NCBI RefSeq assembly: GCF_015291665.1
Contig: NZ_CP030048.1
Coordinates: 4,464,001-4,528,000 of the forward strand
DNA length: 64,000 nucleotides
Direction of reading: 5' to 3'
DNA from: Bradyrhizobium sp. CCBAU 53338
Lineage (GTDB): Bacteria > Pseudomonadota > Alphaproteobacteria > Rhizobiales > Xanthobacteraceae
Both the position numbers and the translations under genes were made by a program. The notes under the pieces were generated by a model. That model did not search any database. It was not told the origin of the DNA and saw only the letters and a list, made by a program, of their open reading frames with translations. Of the stretch, positions 56,046 to 64,000 are shown in pieces (position 1 is the first letter of the stretch; each line of letters begins with the position of its first letter).

Positions 56046-56079
56046 ACGTCATGCCCGGGCTTGTCCCGGGCATCGACGT
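56046..56079. repeat. Palindromic repeat, probable bidirectional terminator
   Basis: ATGCCCGGG (56051-56059) pairs perfectly with CCCGGGCAT (56065-56073) around CTTGT, with an outer ACGTC/GACGT pair and one bulged C. It lies between the convergent binding-protein and der genes and shares its core with 53780-53804. No T-run. Confidence 0.6.
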
Positions 56080-56145
56080 TTCGGGCTCAGGAAACGCTGC
56101 TGCAGGTGGACGAAGCCAAGCGTGCCACCAGTTTCCTGATGTCGC

Positions 56146-57528
56146 TCAGGACGGCCGCTTGCGCTTGTGCGCGAAGGGATTGGCTTTCTCGCGCAGGGTG
56201 ATGCGCACCGGCGTGCCCGGCAGGTCGAAGGCTTCACGCATCGAGTTGATGAGGTAGCGCAAATAGGATTGCGGCACGGCGTCCGCACGCGAGCAGAACA
56301 GCACGAAGCTCGGCGGGCGCGCCTTGGTCTGGGTGATGTAGTTGAGCTTCAGACGGCGGCCCGAGACGGCCGGCGGCGGATTGGCCTGGATCGCCTGCTC
56401 GAACCAGCGATTGAGCGCTGCGGTCGGCACGCGCCTGTTCCAGAGCGCATAGGCGTCCTGGATCGCCTGCATCAGGCGGTCGATGCCCTCGCCCATCAGG
56501 CCGGAGACGGCGACGATCGGCACGCCCTTGAGCTGCGGCAGCCAATGGTCGGCATCGCGGCGCAGCCCCGAGATCGCGCCGCCGCCCTTGGTCTCCATCA
56601 GATCCCATTTGTTGACGGCGAGCACGACCGCGCGGCCCTCGCGCTCGATCAGGTCGGCAATGCGCAGATCCTGCTCCTCGAAGCGATTCTGCGAATCCAT
56701 CATCATCACGACGACTTCGGCAAAGCGCACGGCGCGCAGTGCATCCGCCACCGAGAGCTTCTCCAGCTTCTCCTCGATGCGCGAGCGCCGGCGGAGACCG
56801 GCGGTGTCGAACACGCGAAAATCGCGGCCCTTCCAGTTGATCTCGACCGCAATGGAATCGCGCGTGGTGCCCGCCTCCGGGCTCGTCAGCAGGCGCTCCT
56901 CGCCGAGCAGATGGTTGATCAACGTCGACTTGCCGGCATTGGGACGGCCGACGATGGCCACCCGGATCGGGCGCGTCGCGGCCTCTTCCTCGGAGATCGG
57001 CTCGTCGTCCTCGGCCTCATCCTCCTCGACCGGCTCCGGCATCAGCTTGGCGAGCGCGTCGTAGAGCTCACCCATGCCCTCGCCGTGCTCGGCGGAGATC
57101 TGGATGGGATCGCCGAGACCAAGCGCAAAGGATTCCATCGCGCCGGCATCGCCGTGCTTGCCCTCGCTCTTGTTGGCGACCAGCAGCACCGGCTTGTTGG
57201 CCTTGCGGGCGAAATCGGCGAAGGCGCGGTCGGTCGGCGTGAGGCCGACGCGGGCGTCGATCACGAAGAAGAGCGCATCGGCCTGCGCGATCGCGGTCTC
57301 GGTCTGCTCCTGCATGCGCGCCGTCAGCGAGCCCTTGGCGCCCTCGTCGAGACCGGCGGTATCGATGATGGTGAATTCGAGATCACCGAGCCTGGCCTCA
57401 CCTTCGCGGCGGTCGCGGGTGACGCCGGGCAGATCGTCGACGAGCGCGAGCTTCTGCCCGACCAGACGGTTGAACAGCGTCGACTTGCCGACATTGGGTC
57501 GGCCGATGATGGCGATCGTAAAGGACAT
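56146..57528 (-). CDS. der: Ribosome biogenesis GTPase Der
   Basis: A 460-residue double-GTPase essential for 50S assembly. G1 domain: [13 protein letters not shown] at 8-20, [13 protein letters not shown]; second: [15 protein letters not shown] near 192, [17 protein letters not shown]-terminal KH-like domain ([18 protein letters not shown]). Between the G domains is an acidic linker. It follows the lipoprotein gene in the gene order yfgM-like, lipoprotein, der (all minus strand). Confidence 0.96.
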   Translation of the reverse strand: MSFTIAIIGRPNVGKSTLFNRLVGQKLALVDDLPGVTRDRREGEARLGDLEFTIIDTAGLDEGAKGSLTARMQEQTETAIAQADALFFVIDARVGLTPTDRAFADFARKANKPVLLVANKSEGKHGDAGAMESFALGLGDPIQISAEHGEGMGELYDALAKLMPEPVEEDEAEDDEPISEEEAATRPIRVAIVGRPNAGKSTLINHLLGEERLLTSPEAGTTRDSIAVEINWKGRDFRVFDTAGLRRRSRIEEKLEKLSVADALRAVRFAEVVVMMMDSQNRFEEQDLRIADLIEREGRAVVLAVNKWDLMETKGGGAISGLRRDADHWLPQLKGVPIVAVSGLMGEGIDRLMQAIQDAYALWNRRVPTAALNRWFEQAIQANPPPAVSGRRLKLNYITQTKARPPSFVLFCSRADAVPQSYLRYLINSMREAFDLPGTPVRITLREKANPFAHKRKRPS

Positions 57529-57578
57529 CGGTCATACGTGCGCTGCGGATGCCGCGCCTGTCAATTCAGTGAAAAATA

Positions 57579-58127
57579 TCAGCGCGAGAAAGTGCCGCTG
57601 GGCAGCGGCGCCGGGAAGGCTCCCGGCGTCTGCTGTTGCTGGGTGGTCTGCGCCGGTTGGGCCGGCTGTGCGGATTGCTGGTCCGGCGGAGGCGCGGTGG
57701 TGCGCTTGCGGACGATCTTGTGCTTCGGCGGCGGGGCGGCCGGTGCCGGTGCCGCCTCGGGCTGGGCCTCGCCGTCGACCTCGCCGGCCGGCGCTTCAGC
57801 GGTGGGAGCCGGCTGCCTGGCCTTCTTGCCCTTGGCGGATTTCGACGATTTCGCGGGCTCGGCGGGCGGCGGCTCGGCCGGCAGTGTGGCTACGTCGGGC
57901 GCATCCTGCTGTTGCTGCGCGCCCTTGTACATCTCCTTCGGCACGCCCTGTTCGAGGCCCGGCACGCCTTCGGGAAACACCGGCTTGCGCTCGCCCGGCA
58001 GCTTCTTCTTGGTGTCGAGGAAGTCGAGCAGATCGCTCGGATCGAATCCGCCGCTGGAGCAGCCGCCCAGGAGGCCCGTAAAGGCGATCAGGACAGCGGC
58101 TGCGATCAAACGTGACGTACGGCGCAT
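57579..58127 (-). CDS. Pro/Ala-rich lipoprotein at the bamB position
   Basis: A 182-residue lipoprotein: signal with lipobox LLGGC (Cys near 23), then a conserved-looking stretch FDPSDLLDFLDTKKKLPG followed by VFPEGVPGLEQGVPKEMYKG, then a long Pro/Ala/Gln/Lys low-complexity tail. In E. coli the gene between yfgM and der is bamB, a beta-propeller lipoprotein of the BAM complex; this protein is far too short and lacks any propeller repeat. A role in outer-membrane assembly is suggested only by location. The ATG at 58127 is preferred to the one at 58148. Confidence 0.65.
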   Translation of the reverse strand: MRRTSRLIAAAVLIAFTGLLGGCSSGGFDPSDLLDFLDTKKKLPGERKPVFPEGVPGLEQGVPKEMYKGAQQQQDAPDVATLPAEPPPAEPAKSSKSAKGKKARQPAPTAEAPAGEVDGEAQPEAAPAPAAPPPKHKIVRKRTTAPPPDQQSAQPAQPAQTTQQQQTPGAFPAPLPSGTFSR

Positions 58128-58181
58128 ATCGGTATCTCGTCTGGGCACTCGGGACCGTCAGCTCGCTCGGCTGCTCTCGGT

Positions 58182-58835
58182 TCAGCTCTTGGCGACGGGC
58201 GGCAGCAGGGCCTGGAGCGCCTCGGCGCGCGAGCGCAGGCCCGGCGGGGTTTCGCCGTCCTCGGCAATGGCGTCGACCCATTTGCGGGCGGCGGTGATGT
58301 CGTTGTTGCGCCAGGCCGACAGCGCCAGCAACTCCCGCGCGCTGTGACGGAAGGTCGATTTGGCCTCGGCGGATGTCTCCAGCCGCTGCTGGATGTCGGT
58401 GTAGCTCGCGCTGTCCACCAGCAGGCTGGCCGCGCGGATCTTCGCCAGATCCTGCCATTCGCTACCGACACTGCGGTCGGCGGCAATGTCGTCATACATC
58501 TTGGCCGCGGCCTTGGGATCGCCGGCCGACGCCTCCGCCGCGGCGCGGAGCCGCGACAGGATGCGGTAGCCAGACGGGGCCTTCGCAGCGAGATCGGCAA
58601 AGGCGGTCTCGGCCTCGGCGTGCTTGCCCTGCTCCGACAGTTCGACGGCCTTCTCGAAGGTCGCGCCGGCCTCGGCGGCCTTCTTGGCCTCCAGGTACTG
58701 GTAGCCGCGCCAGCCGCCGACGGCCGCAACGATCAGCACCATCAGGGCGATGAAGTAGAGCGAATATTTGTCCCACAGCTTCTTGAGCTGCTCGCGACGT
58801 ACTTCCTCGTCGACTTCGTCAAATAATTCAGACAC
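58182..58835 (-). CDS. YfgM-like membrane-anchored tetratricopeptide protein
   Basis: A 217-residue protein with a short acidic cytosolic N-terminus (MSELFDEVDEEVRREQLKKL), one membrane helix (about 27-47, YSLYFIALMVLIVAAVGGW) and a periplasmic all-helical TPR-like domain (ATFEKAVELSEQGKHAEAE and following). This matches the YfgM/DUF2133 family, which in E. coli attaches to SecYEG and PpiD to help periplasmic folding. Its location upstream of der is conserved. Confidence 0.83.
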   Translation of the reverse strand: MSELFDEVDEEVRREQLKKLWDKYSLYFIALMVLIVAAVGGWRGYQYLEAKKAAEAGATFEKAVELSEQGKHAEAETAFADLAAKAPSGYRILSRLRAAAEASAGDPKAAAKMYDDIAADRSVGSEWQDLAKIRAASLLVDSASYTDIQQRLETSAEAKSTFRHSARELLALSAWRNNDITAARKWVDAIAEDGETPPGLRSRAEALQALLPPVAKS

Positions 58836-59006
58836 TTATGACAATCCCATGCCCGGCCGGGAGCGCGCGCCAGATCGTGCGCGTCTAAAGCCCGTCCCCA
58901 CGTGGCGGCGGCGATACCCTATCGATATGGCGGTGGCAAGGCAAAGCAAGGCCGATCAAGGCGTTAACGTATGATCCGGGATATCCCGGTACTCGCCCCG
59001 GCCCGT

Positions 59007-60602
59007 TCAGGCCCCGACCAGCAGCTCCCGCAGCTGTCGCTTCACCACCTTGCCATTGGCGTTGCGCGGCAGCGGCTCGGCGGTAACAGTCATGGTCTCC
59101 GGCACCTTGTAGTCGGAGAGGCGTTCCGCGCACCAAGCCCGCAGATCGTCGCTGCCGACCTGCACGCGCGTGACCACGACCGCATGGACGCGCTCGCCCA
59201 GCACCGGGCACGGCTTGGCGATGATCGCGCTCTCGACCACGGCGGGATGACCGGCCAGCACCGATTCGACCTCGGCCGAATAGATCTTGAGGCCGCCCCG
59301 GTTGATCATGTCCTTCTGCCGGTCGAACACGCGGACGAATCCTTCGGCGTCGACCGAGCCGAGATCGCCGGAATGCCAGAAGCCGGCGGTAAAACTCTCC
59401 GCCGTGGCCTTCGGGTTGTTCCAATAGCCCTTGATGACGGAGGCGCTGCCGATCCAGAGCTCGCCGATCTCGCCGGGGGGCAGCTCACGCCCATCCGCCC
59501 CCATCGCGATGATCCGCGCCCCCGGACATGGCAGGCCGACACTGTCGATATGACTCCCCGTCAACTCGCCCGGCATGATGGTAGACGGCGACGTCGTCTC
59601 CGTCGCGCCATAGCAGTTCGCGAGCTTCAGGCCCGGAATCGTCGCCTTCAGCTTCTCGATGGTCGCGACCGGCATCGGCGCGCCGCCAAAGCCGCCGATG
59701 CGCCAGCTCGAGAGATCGTAGCTCTCGAAGTCGGGCTGGAGCAGGCAGAGATTGTACATCGCCGGCACCATCACCGTGTAGGTGACGCGCTCGCGCGCGG
59801 CGAGCTTGAGATAGTCGGCCGCCTTGAACTCCGGCATGATGATCAGCGCACCACCGCAGCAGATCATCGTCGTGATGTTGGCGACGACGCCCGTGACGTG
59901 CCCGAGCGGGACGGCCGCAATCGAACGATCGGCGGCGGTCAACTGCAGGCAGGACACGAACACCATCGAGGAATGCACGATGTTGCAATGGGCGAGCATC
60001 GCGCCCTTCGGCTTGCCCGTCGTGCCCGATGTGTAGAGGATCATCGCGGTGTCCTCCTCGCCCACCTCGACCGGCGTTGGCGCCGGGGCGTTGTCGGCGA
60101 GCACCGCGAAGCGCGACAGAGCCTGATCATTGTCGATGGCGATGCGATGGGTCACATCGGGGACATCCTGCGCATCGGGCAGCCGTTCGGCGAGCGCAGC
60201 CTCGTGGATCAATATCCTGGCGCCGCAATCGGCGAGCACATAGGCGATCTCCGGCTTCTGCTGGCGCGTGCTGAGCAGCACCGTGACCAGCCCCTCATGC
60301 GCGGCGGCAAACAGCAGCAGCGGAAATTCAATGCGGTTGCCGAGCAGGATGGCGACACGGTCGCCGCGTTGCAGGCCGAGCTTGCGAAAGCCCGAGGCAA
60401 TCCGCGCGGCCTGCTCGACCGCCTGCCGCCAGCTCAGCCTGGCACTACCGCAGACGAGCGCTTCGCTGTCACCGCTCCGCGCGGACGCCTCGGCAATCAT
60501 CGCCCAGACGCTGGCCGGCCGCTCTGCGAAGGCCGGCACCACCCGATCACCAAAACGCGCCTCGCACCGCATCGGCGGAATCTGAGATTGCGACCAGTTC
60601 AT
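59007..60602 (-). CDS. AMP-forming acyl-CoA synthetase/ligase
   Basis: A 531-residue ANL-superfamily enzyme activating a carboxylic acid as acyl-AMP and then thioester. Motifs: AMP-binding ILYTSGTTGKPKGAML near 180, NCYGATETTS, GFWHSGDLGSVDAEGF and the C-terminal lysine motif PRNANGKVVKRQL. The substrate is not readable; it is most like the short/medium-chain or cyclohexanecarboxylate-type ligases. GAGGG lies eight bases before the ATG at 60602. It follows NnrU on the same strand by 74 bases. Confidence 0.87.
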   Translation of the reverse strand: MNWSQSQIPPMRCEARFGDRVVPAFAERPASVWAMIAEASARSGDSEALVCGSARLSWRQAVEQAARIASGFRKLGLQRGDRVAILLGNRIEFPLLLFAAAHEGLVTVLLSTRQQKPEIAYVLADCGARILIHEAALAERLPDAQDVPDVTHRIAIDNDQALSRFAVLADNAPAPTPVEVGEEDTAMILYTSGTTGKPKGAMLAHCNIVHSSMVFVSCLQLTAADRSIAAVPLGHVTGVVANITTMICCGGALIIMPEFKAADYLKLAARERVTYTVMVPAMYNLCLLQPDFESYDLSSWRIGGFGGAPMPVATIEKLKATIPGLKLANCYGATETTSPSTIMPGELTGSHIDSVGLPCPGARIIAMGADGRELPPGEIGELWIGSASVIKGYWNNPKATAESFTAGFWHSGDLGSVDAEGFVRVFDRQKDMINRGGLKIYSAEVESVLAGHPAVVESAIIAKPCPVLGERVHAVVVTRVQVGSDDLRAWCAERLSDYKVPETMTVTAEPLPRNANGKVVKRQLRELLVGA

Positions 60603-60676
60603 CGGGTGGCCCTCGTGTTGTTGCTCTTGTCGCCTTCCGCGCATGGGCACGGAGGTGATGCCTCTCGCCGATCCGG

Positions 60677-61261
60677 CTAGCCGCCCATCACGGGAACACC
60701 GATCACGACAGGATGGAACGCAAACGCCAGCGCCAGATAGGCAACGATGCCGACCGCGACCGCGATCAGATCGTTGGTGACGCCGCCCACCGGAATCGGC
60801 GGACCGCCGGCATCCTTGCGATGCTTCAGCGAAATGCGGTCATAGACGCCCCAGCCCAGGAATGAGCCGAACAGGATGATGGAGCCGAGATCGCCATTGG
60901 CGAGCAGATGCGCAAACGCCCACAGCTTGATGCCGGCGAGCATCGGATGTTTCAGCGTCGCATAGATGCGGCCGCGCAGATAGGACGCGACAACCAGGAT
61001 GACGGCAGGCAGCATCAGGGCGACCGTGATGTGCTTCATGGCCTTCGGCGGATACCAGACGTCGATCCAGCCGGTCGCACGATAGTGCGCAAAGCCCCAG
61101 ACGATCAGCGCCAGACCCGCGAGCGAAACCAGCGAATAGAGGATCTTGTAGGTCCCCTCGCCCAGCCGCGCGATCGCCTGCGCACGGGCGTCACGTTTCG
61201 TTGTGAAAACATGGGCAGCGAAAAACAGCACCAGCCCCAGGATCATGACCAGCAGACCCAC
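60677..61261 (-). CDS. NnrU family membrane protein
   Basis: A 194-residue protein with five or six membrane helices and the NnrU-family core (LRGRIYATLKHPMLAGIKLWAF and NGDLGSIILFGSFLGWGVYD). NnrU was first linked to nitrite/nitric oxide reductase expression in Rhodobacter; related isoprenoid-modifying enzymes (Z-ISO) share the fold. No denitrification genes are in the window, so I give only the family. Confidence 0.88.
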   Translation of the reverse strand: MGLLVMILGLVLFFAAHVFTTKRDARAQAIARLGEGTYKILYSLVSLAGLALIVWGFAHYRATGWIDVWYPPKAMKHITVALMLPAVILVVASYLRGRIYATLKHPMLAGIKLWAFAHLLANGDLGSIILFGSFLGWGVYDRISLKHRKDAGGPPIPVGGVTNDLIAVAVGIVAYLALAFAFHPVVIGVPVMGG

Positions 61262-61331
61262 GACATACTCCCCTTAACGAGCGCCCCGCCACTGAGGTAT
61301 CATCGATTGGCCGCCGCTCGCAACTGACGGG

Positions 61332-61910
61332 CTACTTTCCGGGCTCCCGATTGTCGACATAGCGGATCGCAATTGGCCGTCCGGCCAAGGCGCCACCAAG
61401 GCCGCTGGTGAATTTCAGCGGGAGACAGGCGTTCAAAGATGAATTGATCGCGTTGAGGTAGGTGGTGCGCGTTTCGGCGGGGACGCCCGCAGTCGCAAAG
61501 GTCAGCCGCGGCGGGCCGATCAGGCGGCCGGCTTTATTGAAACTGAAGCGAACGGCCACCTGCATGCCCGCGTGCGCATTGTCCGATGGCGGTGACCAGC
61601 AAGCGCGCAGCTCGGCAAAGAGATCACCGATCGTATCGAGATCGTGATCCGGCTTTTGATACTTGGCCCGATCAGCCTCCGCCGGCACGCTCTCGATCGT
61701 GAGCTGGAGGTTCTGGCCATAGGGATAGTCCATCTCGGGAATGCAGGGACCGGGCTCGAGCGGACTGCAATAGGACGGCGTGCAGGGCCTGTTGTCGAGC
61801 ACGCTACACGGCTCGTGCGCAAACGGGATCGGATTGATCTGGCGACGCTGCGCGTCGGCGGCAACGGTCGATATCGCCAACAGTGTGAGAAGGAGAATGC
61901 CGCGCCGCAT
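61332..61910 (-). CDS. Exported protein with TonB/TolA C-terminal-like domain
   Basis: A 192-residue exported protein: signal peptide to about residue 20 (LLLTLLAISTVAADAQ), a cysteine-rich segment (EPCSVLDNRPCTPSYC), then a C-terminal beta domain (VAVRFSFNKAGRLIGPPRL ... YLNAINSSLNACLPLKF) with the strand pattern of TonB/TolA C-terminal domains. No membrane anchor or Pro-rich spanner is present, so it is not a classical TonB. The start is uncertain (61910 chosen for the signal peptide; the frame is open to 61967). Confidence 0.6.
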   Translation of the reverse strand: MRRGILLLTLLAISTVAADAQRRQINPIPFAHEPCSVLDNRPCTPSYCSPLEPGPCIPEMDYPYGQNLQLTIESVPAEADRAKYQKPDHDLDTIGDLFAELRACWSPPSDNAHAGMQVAVRFSFNKAGRLIGPPRLTFATAGVPAETRTTYLNAINSSLNACLPLKFTSGLGGALAGRPIAIRYVDNREPGK

Positions 61911-62013
61911 GCTTTGAGCTCGCGATATCACGTCGATGAAACGTGGCATCGTTCGTGACAGCGTCAAGCCTGCGCGCGTTCACATGCTCGCGCTCAAGCG
62001 GCCGGGCTCCGCC

Positions 62014-63636
62014 CTACCCCTTCTTCTTGACATCCTTGACGTTGGTGAACTCGATGCCTTCGGCGCGCTCTTTGGTGTAGCCGAGATAGAATTCATTCCG
62101 GGCCAGATACACGGGATCGCCATCGACGTCGTCGGCGATGCTCGACGTGTTGGCGGCGATGAAGGTGTCGAGCTTCTTCCGATCATCCGATGAAACCCAG
62201 CGCGCGAGCTGGAACTCGCTCACCTCGAATTCGACCGGCAGCGAATATTCCGCTTCGAGCCGTGCCTTCAGCACGTCGAGCTGGAGCGCGCCGACCACGC
62301 CGACCAATGCCGGCGCGCCGTCGCGCGGACGGAACACCTGGACGACGCCCTCTTCCGACATCTGCTGAAGCGCTTCCTTCAGCTTCTTGGCCTTCATCGC
62401 GTCGGTAAGACGGACACGGCGAACGATTTCAGGGGCAAAACTCGGCACGCCGACGAAGTTGAAATCCTCGCCCTCGGTCAGCGTATCGCCGATGCGCAGC
62501 GTGCCGTGATTGGGAATGCCGACGACGTCGCCGGCAAAGGCTTCGTCAGCGACCGAGCGGTCCTGGGCGAAGAAGAATTGCGGGCTCGACAGCGGCATGC
62601 TCTTGCCGGTGCGCACCAGCTTCGCCTTCATGCCGCGGCTGAGCCTGCCGGAGCAGAGGCGCGCGAAGGCGATGCGGTCGCGGTGGTTCGGATCCATGTT
62701 GGCCTGGATCTTGAATACGAAGGCGCTCATGCGCGGATCGGTCGCCTCGACCTTGCGCTGGTCGCTGTCCTGCGCGCGCGGTTCGGGCGCAAACTTGCCG
62801 AGGCCCTCGAGCAGGTCGCCGACGCCGAAATTGCGCAGCGCGCTGCCGAAATAAACCGGCGTCAGATGCCCCTCACGGAACGCTTCGAGCTCGAACGGTT
62901 TTGAGGCCTCGGTGACGAGCTCGAGTTCGTCCTTCACCGCGAACACGTCAAGGTTCGCACTGAGCTTGGCCAGTTCTTCGATCTCGATCTGCTGCGCAGC
63001 CCCCGTCTTGGCGCCACCGCCTTCGAGCAGGCGCACGCCGCCATTGACGACGTCGTAGGTTCCGAGGAAGTCGCGGCCCCGGCCGACCGGCCAGGTCATC
63101 GGCGTCGTGTCGAGCGCCAGCGTCTTCTCGATCTCGTCGAGCAGTTCGAACACGTCGCGGCTCTCGCGGTCCATCTTGTTGATGAACGTGATGATCGGAA
63201 TGTCGCGCAGGCGGCAAACCTCGAACAGCTTTCGCGTCCGCGCCTCGATGCCCTTGGCGGCGTCGATCACCATGACGGCGGAATCCACCGCCGTCAGGGT
63301 GCGATAGGTGTCTTCCGAAAAGTCCTCGTGGCCCGGCGTGTCCAGCAGGTTGAAGACAAGGCCTTCGAACTCGAACGTCATCACCGAGGTCACGACCGAG
63401 ATGCCGCGCTCGCGCTCGATCTTCATCCAGTCCGAACGGGTGTTGCGCCGCTCACCCTTGGCCTTGACCTGGCCGGCGAGATTGATGGCGCCGCCGAATA
63501 ACAGGAGCTTTTCGGTCAGCGTGGTCTTGCCGGCGTCCGGGTGCGAGATGATCGCAAAGGTGCGTCGCCGCGACACTTCTGCGGCAAGCGGGGAACGGGC
63601 CGGCGATTCGGCTGTGGTGGCGGCAATATCGGACAT
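62014..63636 (-). CDS. prfC: Peptide chain release factor 3
   Basis: A 540-residue translational GTPase that recycles RF1/RF2 from ribosomes. G1 ISHPDAGKTTLTEKLL near residue 30, switch II DTPGHEDFSEDTYRTL near 98, G4 NKMDRE near 152. The length and the C-terminal domain fit RF3. The last 30 residues are charged. It is the last minus-strand gene before the divergent SMR gene. Confidence 0.95.
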   Translation of the reverse strand: MSDIAATTAESPARSPLAAEVSRRRTFAIISHPDAGKTTLTEKLLLFGGAINLAGQVKAKGERRNTRSDWMKIERERGISVVTSVMTFEFEGLVFNLLDTPGHEDFSEDTYRTLTAVDSAVMVIDAAKGIEARTRKLFEVCRLRDIPIITFINKMDRESRDVFELLDEIEKTLALDTTPMTWPVGRGRDFLGTYDVVNGGVRLLEGGGAKTGAAQQIEIEELAKLSANLDVFAVKDELELVTEASKPFELEAFREGHLTPVYFGSALRNFGVGDLLEGLGKFAPEPRAQDSDQRKVEATDPRMSAFVFKIQANMDPNHRDRIAFARLCSGRLSRGMKAKLVRTGKSMPLSSPQFFFAQDRSVADEAFAGDVVGIPNHGTLRIGDTLTEGEDFNFVGVPSFAPEIVRRVRLTDAMKAKKLKEALQQMSEEGVVQVFRPRDGAPALVGVVGALQLDVLKARLEAEYSLPVEFEVSEFQLARWVSSDDRKKLDTFIAANTSSIADDVDGDPVYLARNEFYLGYTKERAEGIEFTNVKDVKKKG

Positions 63637-63739
63637 GGCGGGAGCGTTTGGCAGGGAAAATGGGCTGGATCAAGCCTCATTTGGTGATTGCGGAGCCTCT
63701 CGGCCAGCCCCATATCGGCCTTGGCCATGCTGGCCTTGG

Positions 63740-63792
63740 GGGAGGACGACCTCCCTGCTCATCAGCCTATTGCCTAGCGGGGACGGCCCTGC
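63740..63792 (+). promoter_or_regulatory. Guanidine-II (mini-ykkC) riboswitch
   Basis: Two hairpins with ACGR tetraloops, the hallmark of the guanidine-II class. P1: GGGAGG-ACGA-CCTCCC at 63740-63755. P2: GCGGGG-ACGG-CCCTGC at 63777-63792 with one G-U pair. The linker is 21 bases. The unit ends 18 bases before the ATG of a SugE/Gdx-type transporter, the commonest partner of this riboswitch. Binding of guanidinium is expected to free the ribosome-binding site (GGGAGGG at 63800-63806). Confidence 0.9.
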
Positions 63793-63810
63793 CTTGAAGG
63801 GAGGGTCGTC

Positions 63811-64000
63811 ATGGCCTGGAGCATCCTGTTCGTCGCCGGTCTTCTCGAGATCACCTGGGCGATCGGCCTGAAATATACCGAGGGATTTACCAGGCTTGTT
63901 CCATCCGCGATCACGCTCGCGGCCATGGCGGGCAGCGTGGTCCTGCTCGGACTCGCGCTCAAGTCCCTGCCCGTCGGAACCGCCTATGCGGTCTGGACCG
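63811..64000 (+). CDS. gdx: SMR-family guanidinium exporter (Gdx/SugE type), cut by window end
   Basis: The first 63 residues of a roughly 105-residue four-helix transporter are present. The SMR signature is clear: [20 protein letters not shown] with the essential Glu 13, then Lys-Tyr, and later [12 protein letters not shown] with GTAYAVW of helix 2/3. The Gdx subgroup exports guanidinium by proton exchange and works as an antiparallel homodimer; the riboswitch directly upstream supports guanidinium over quaternary ammonium as substrate. A strong ribosome-binding site lies between riboswitch and ATG. Confidence 0.88.
   Translation, partial: MAWSILFVAGLLEITWAIGLKYTEGFTRLVPSAITLAAMAGSVVLLGLALKSLPVGTAYAVWT

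Noticed and set aside
56167..58347. A 726-codon open frame on the plus strand antisense to der and the lipoprotein
   Set aside because: Highly skewed His/Arg/Asp composition, typical of a GC-rich shadow of real minus-strand genes; no domain and no ribosome-binding site.
58976..58989. CCGGGATATCCCGG palindrome downstream of the acyl-CoA ligase as terminator
   Set aside because: No loop space and no T-run on either strand; could be chance in GC-rich DNA.

Overview
The window is a stretch of a high-GC alphaproteobacterial chromosome, almost certainly Bradyrhizobium or a close Nitrobacteraceae relative. This rests on gene order typical of Rhizobiales (lptF-lptG-lptD-surA-pdxA-rsmA; fabD-fabG-acpP-fabF-mltG-yicC-gmk; rpsF-rpsR-DUF2232-rplI; radA-cvpA-purF), on protein style (Ala/Pro/Arg-rich, GC-rich third codon positions), and on an intergenic repeat that I remember from Bradyrhizobium genomes but could not search. 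I see no rRNA, tRNA, CRISPR array, insertion sequence or prophage. This is mostly core chromosome, with small lineage-specific genes between housekeeping blocks.

Layout. 1-1.1 kb: the end of a heavy-metal RND pump plus a DUF3240 partner. 1.1-9.4 kb: TerC-type membrane protein, ndk, small secreted protein, ABC-F ATPase, broken ABC substrate-binding gene, methyltransferase, lipoprotein, pepA-holC. 9.8-17.4 kb: six tightly packed plus-strand genes for LPS export, outer-membrane biogenesis, PLP synthesis and 16S rRNA dimethylation. 17.4-21 kb: a Zn-alcohol dehydrogenase, a Crp/Fnr-type regulator and several tiny lineage genes. 21.26-21.84 kb: a long non-coding structured repeat. 22-25.3 kb: a secreted caspase-like protein and two exported proteins. 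25.2-32 kb (minus strand): gmk, yicC, mltG and the fatty-acid synthesis cluster. 32.1-33.9 kb: a TetR/desaturase pair behind a palindromic operator. 34-36.7 kb: the S6/S18/L9 ribosomal operon with a strong terminator. 36.7-37.9 kb: a TetR/thioesterase pair behind a perfect 28-bp palindrome. 37.9-46.5 kb: cytochrome-c-like protein, cfa, two tiny divergent genes around a CRP-consensus site, dnaB, alr, an exonuclease III homologue, GFA protein, TauE-type exporter. 46.5-49.7 kb: a periplasmic binding protein coupled to a GGDEF-EAL membrane protein. 49.9-56 kb: radA, cvpA, purF, an SDR, and a Leu/Ile/Val-type binding protein, with palindromic repeats. 56.1-58.8 kb: der, a lipoprotein and a YfgM-like protein. 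59-63.6 kb: acyl-CoA-ligase-like enzyme, NnrU, a TonB-C-like secreted protein, prfC. The right edge holds the start of an SMR-family (SugE/Gdx) gene directly behind a two-hairpin guanidine-II (mini-ykkC) riboswitch.

The most interesting items are the riboswitch-SMR unit at the edge, the structured dispersed element at 21.3-21.8 kb, the two TetR palindromes, the binding-protein/GGDEF-EAL pair, the CRP-like site before a 39-residue membrane protein, and a lipoprotein at the place where bamB sits in E. coli. Start codons were often moved inward from the longest ORF using ribosome-binding sites, overlaps with upstream stops, or the family N-terminus.
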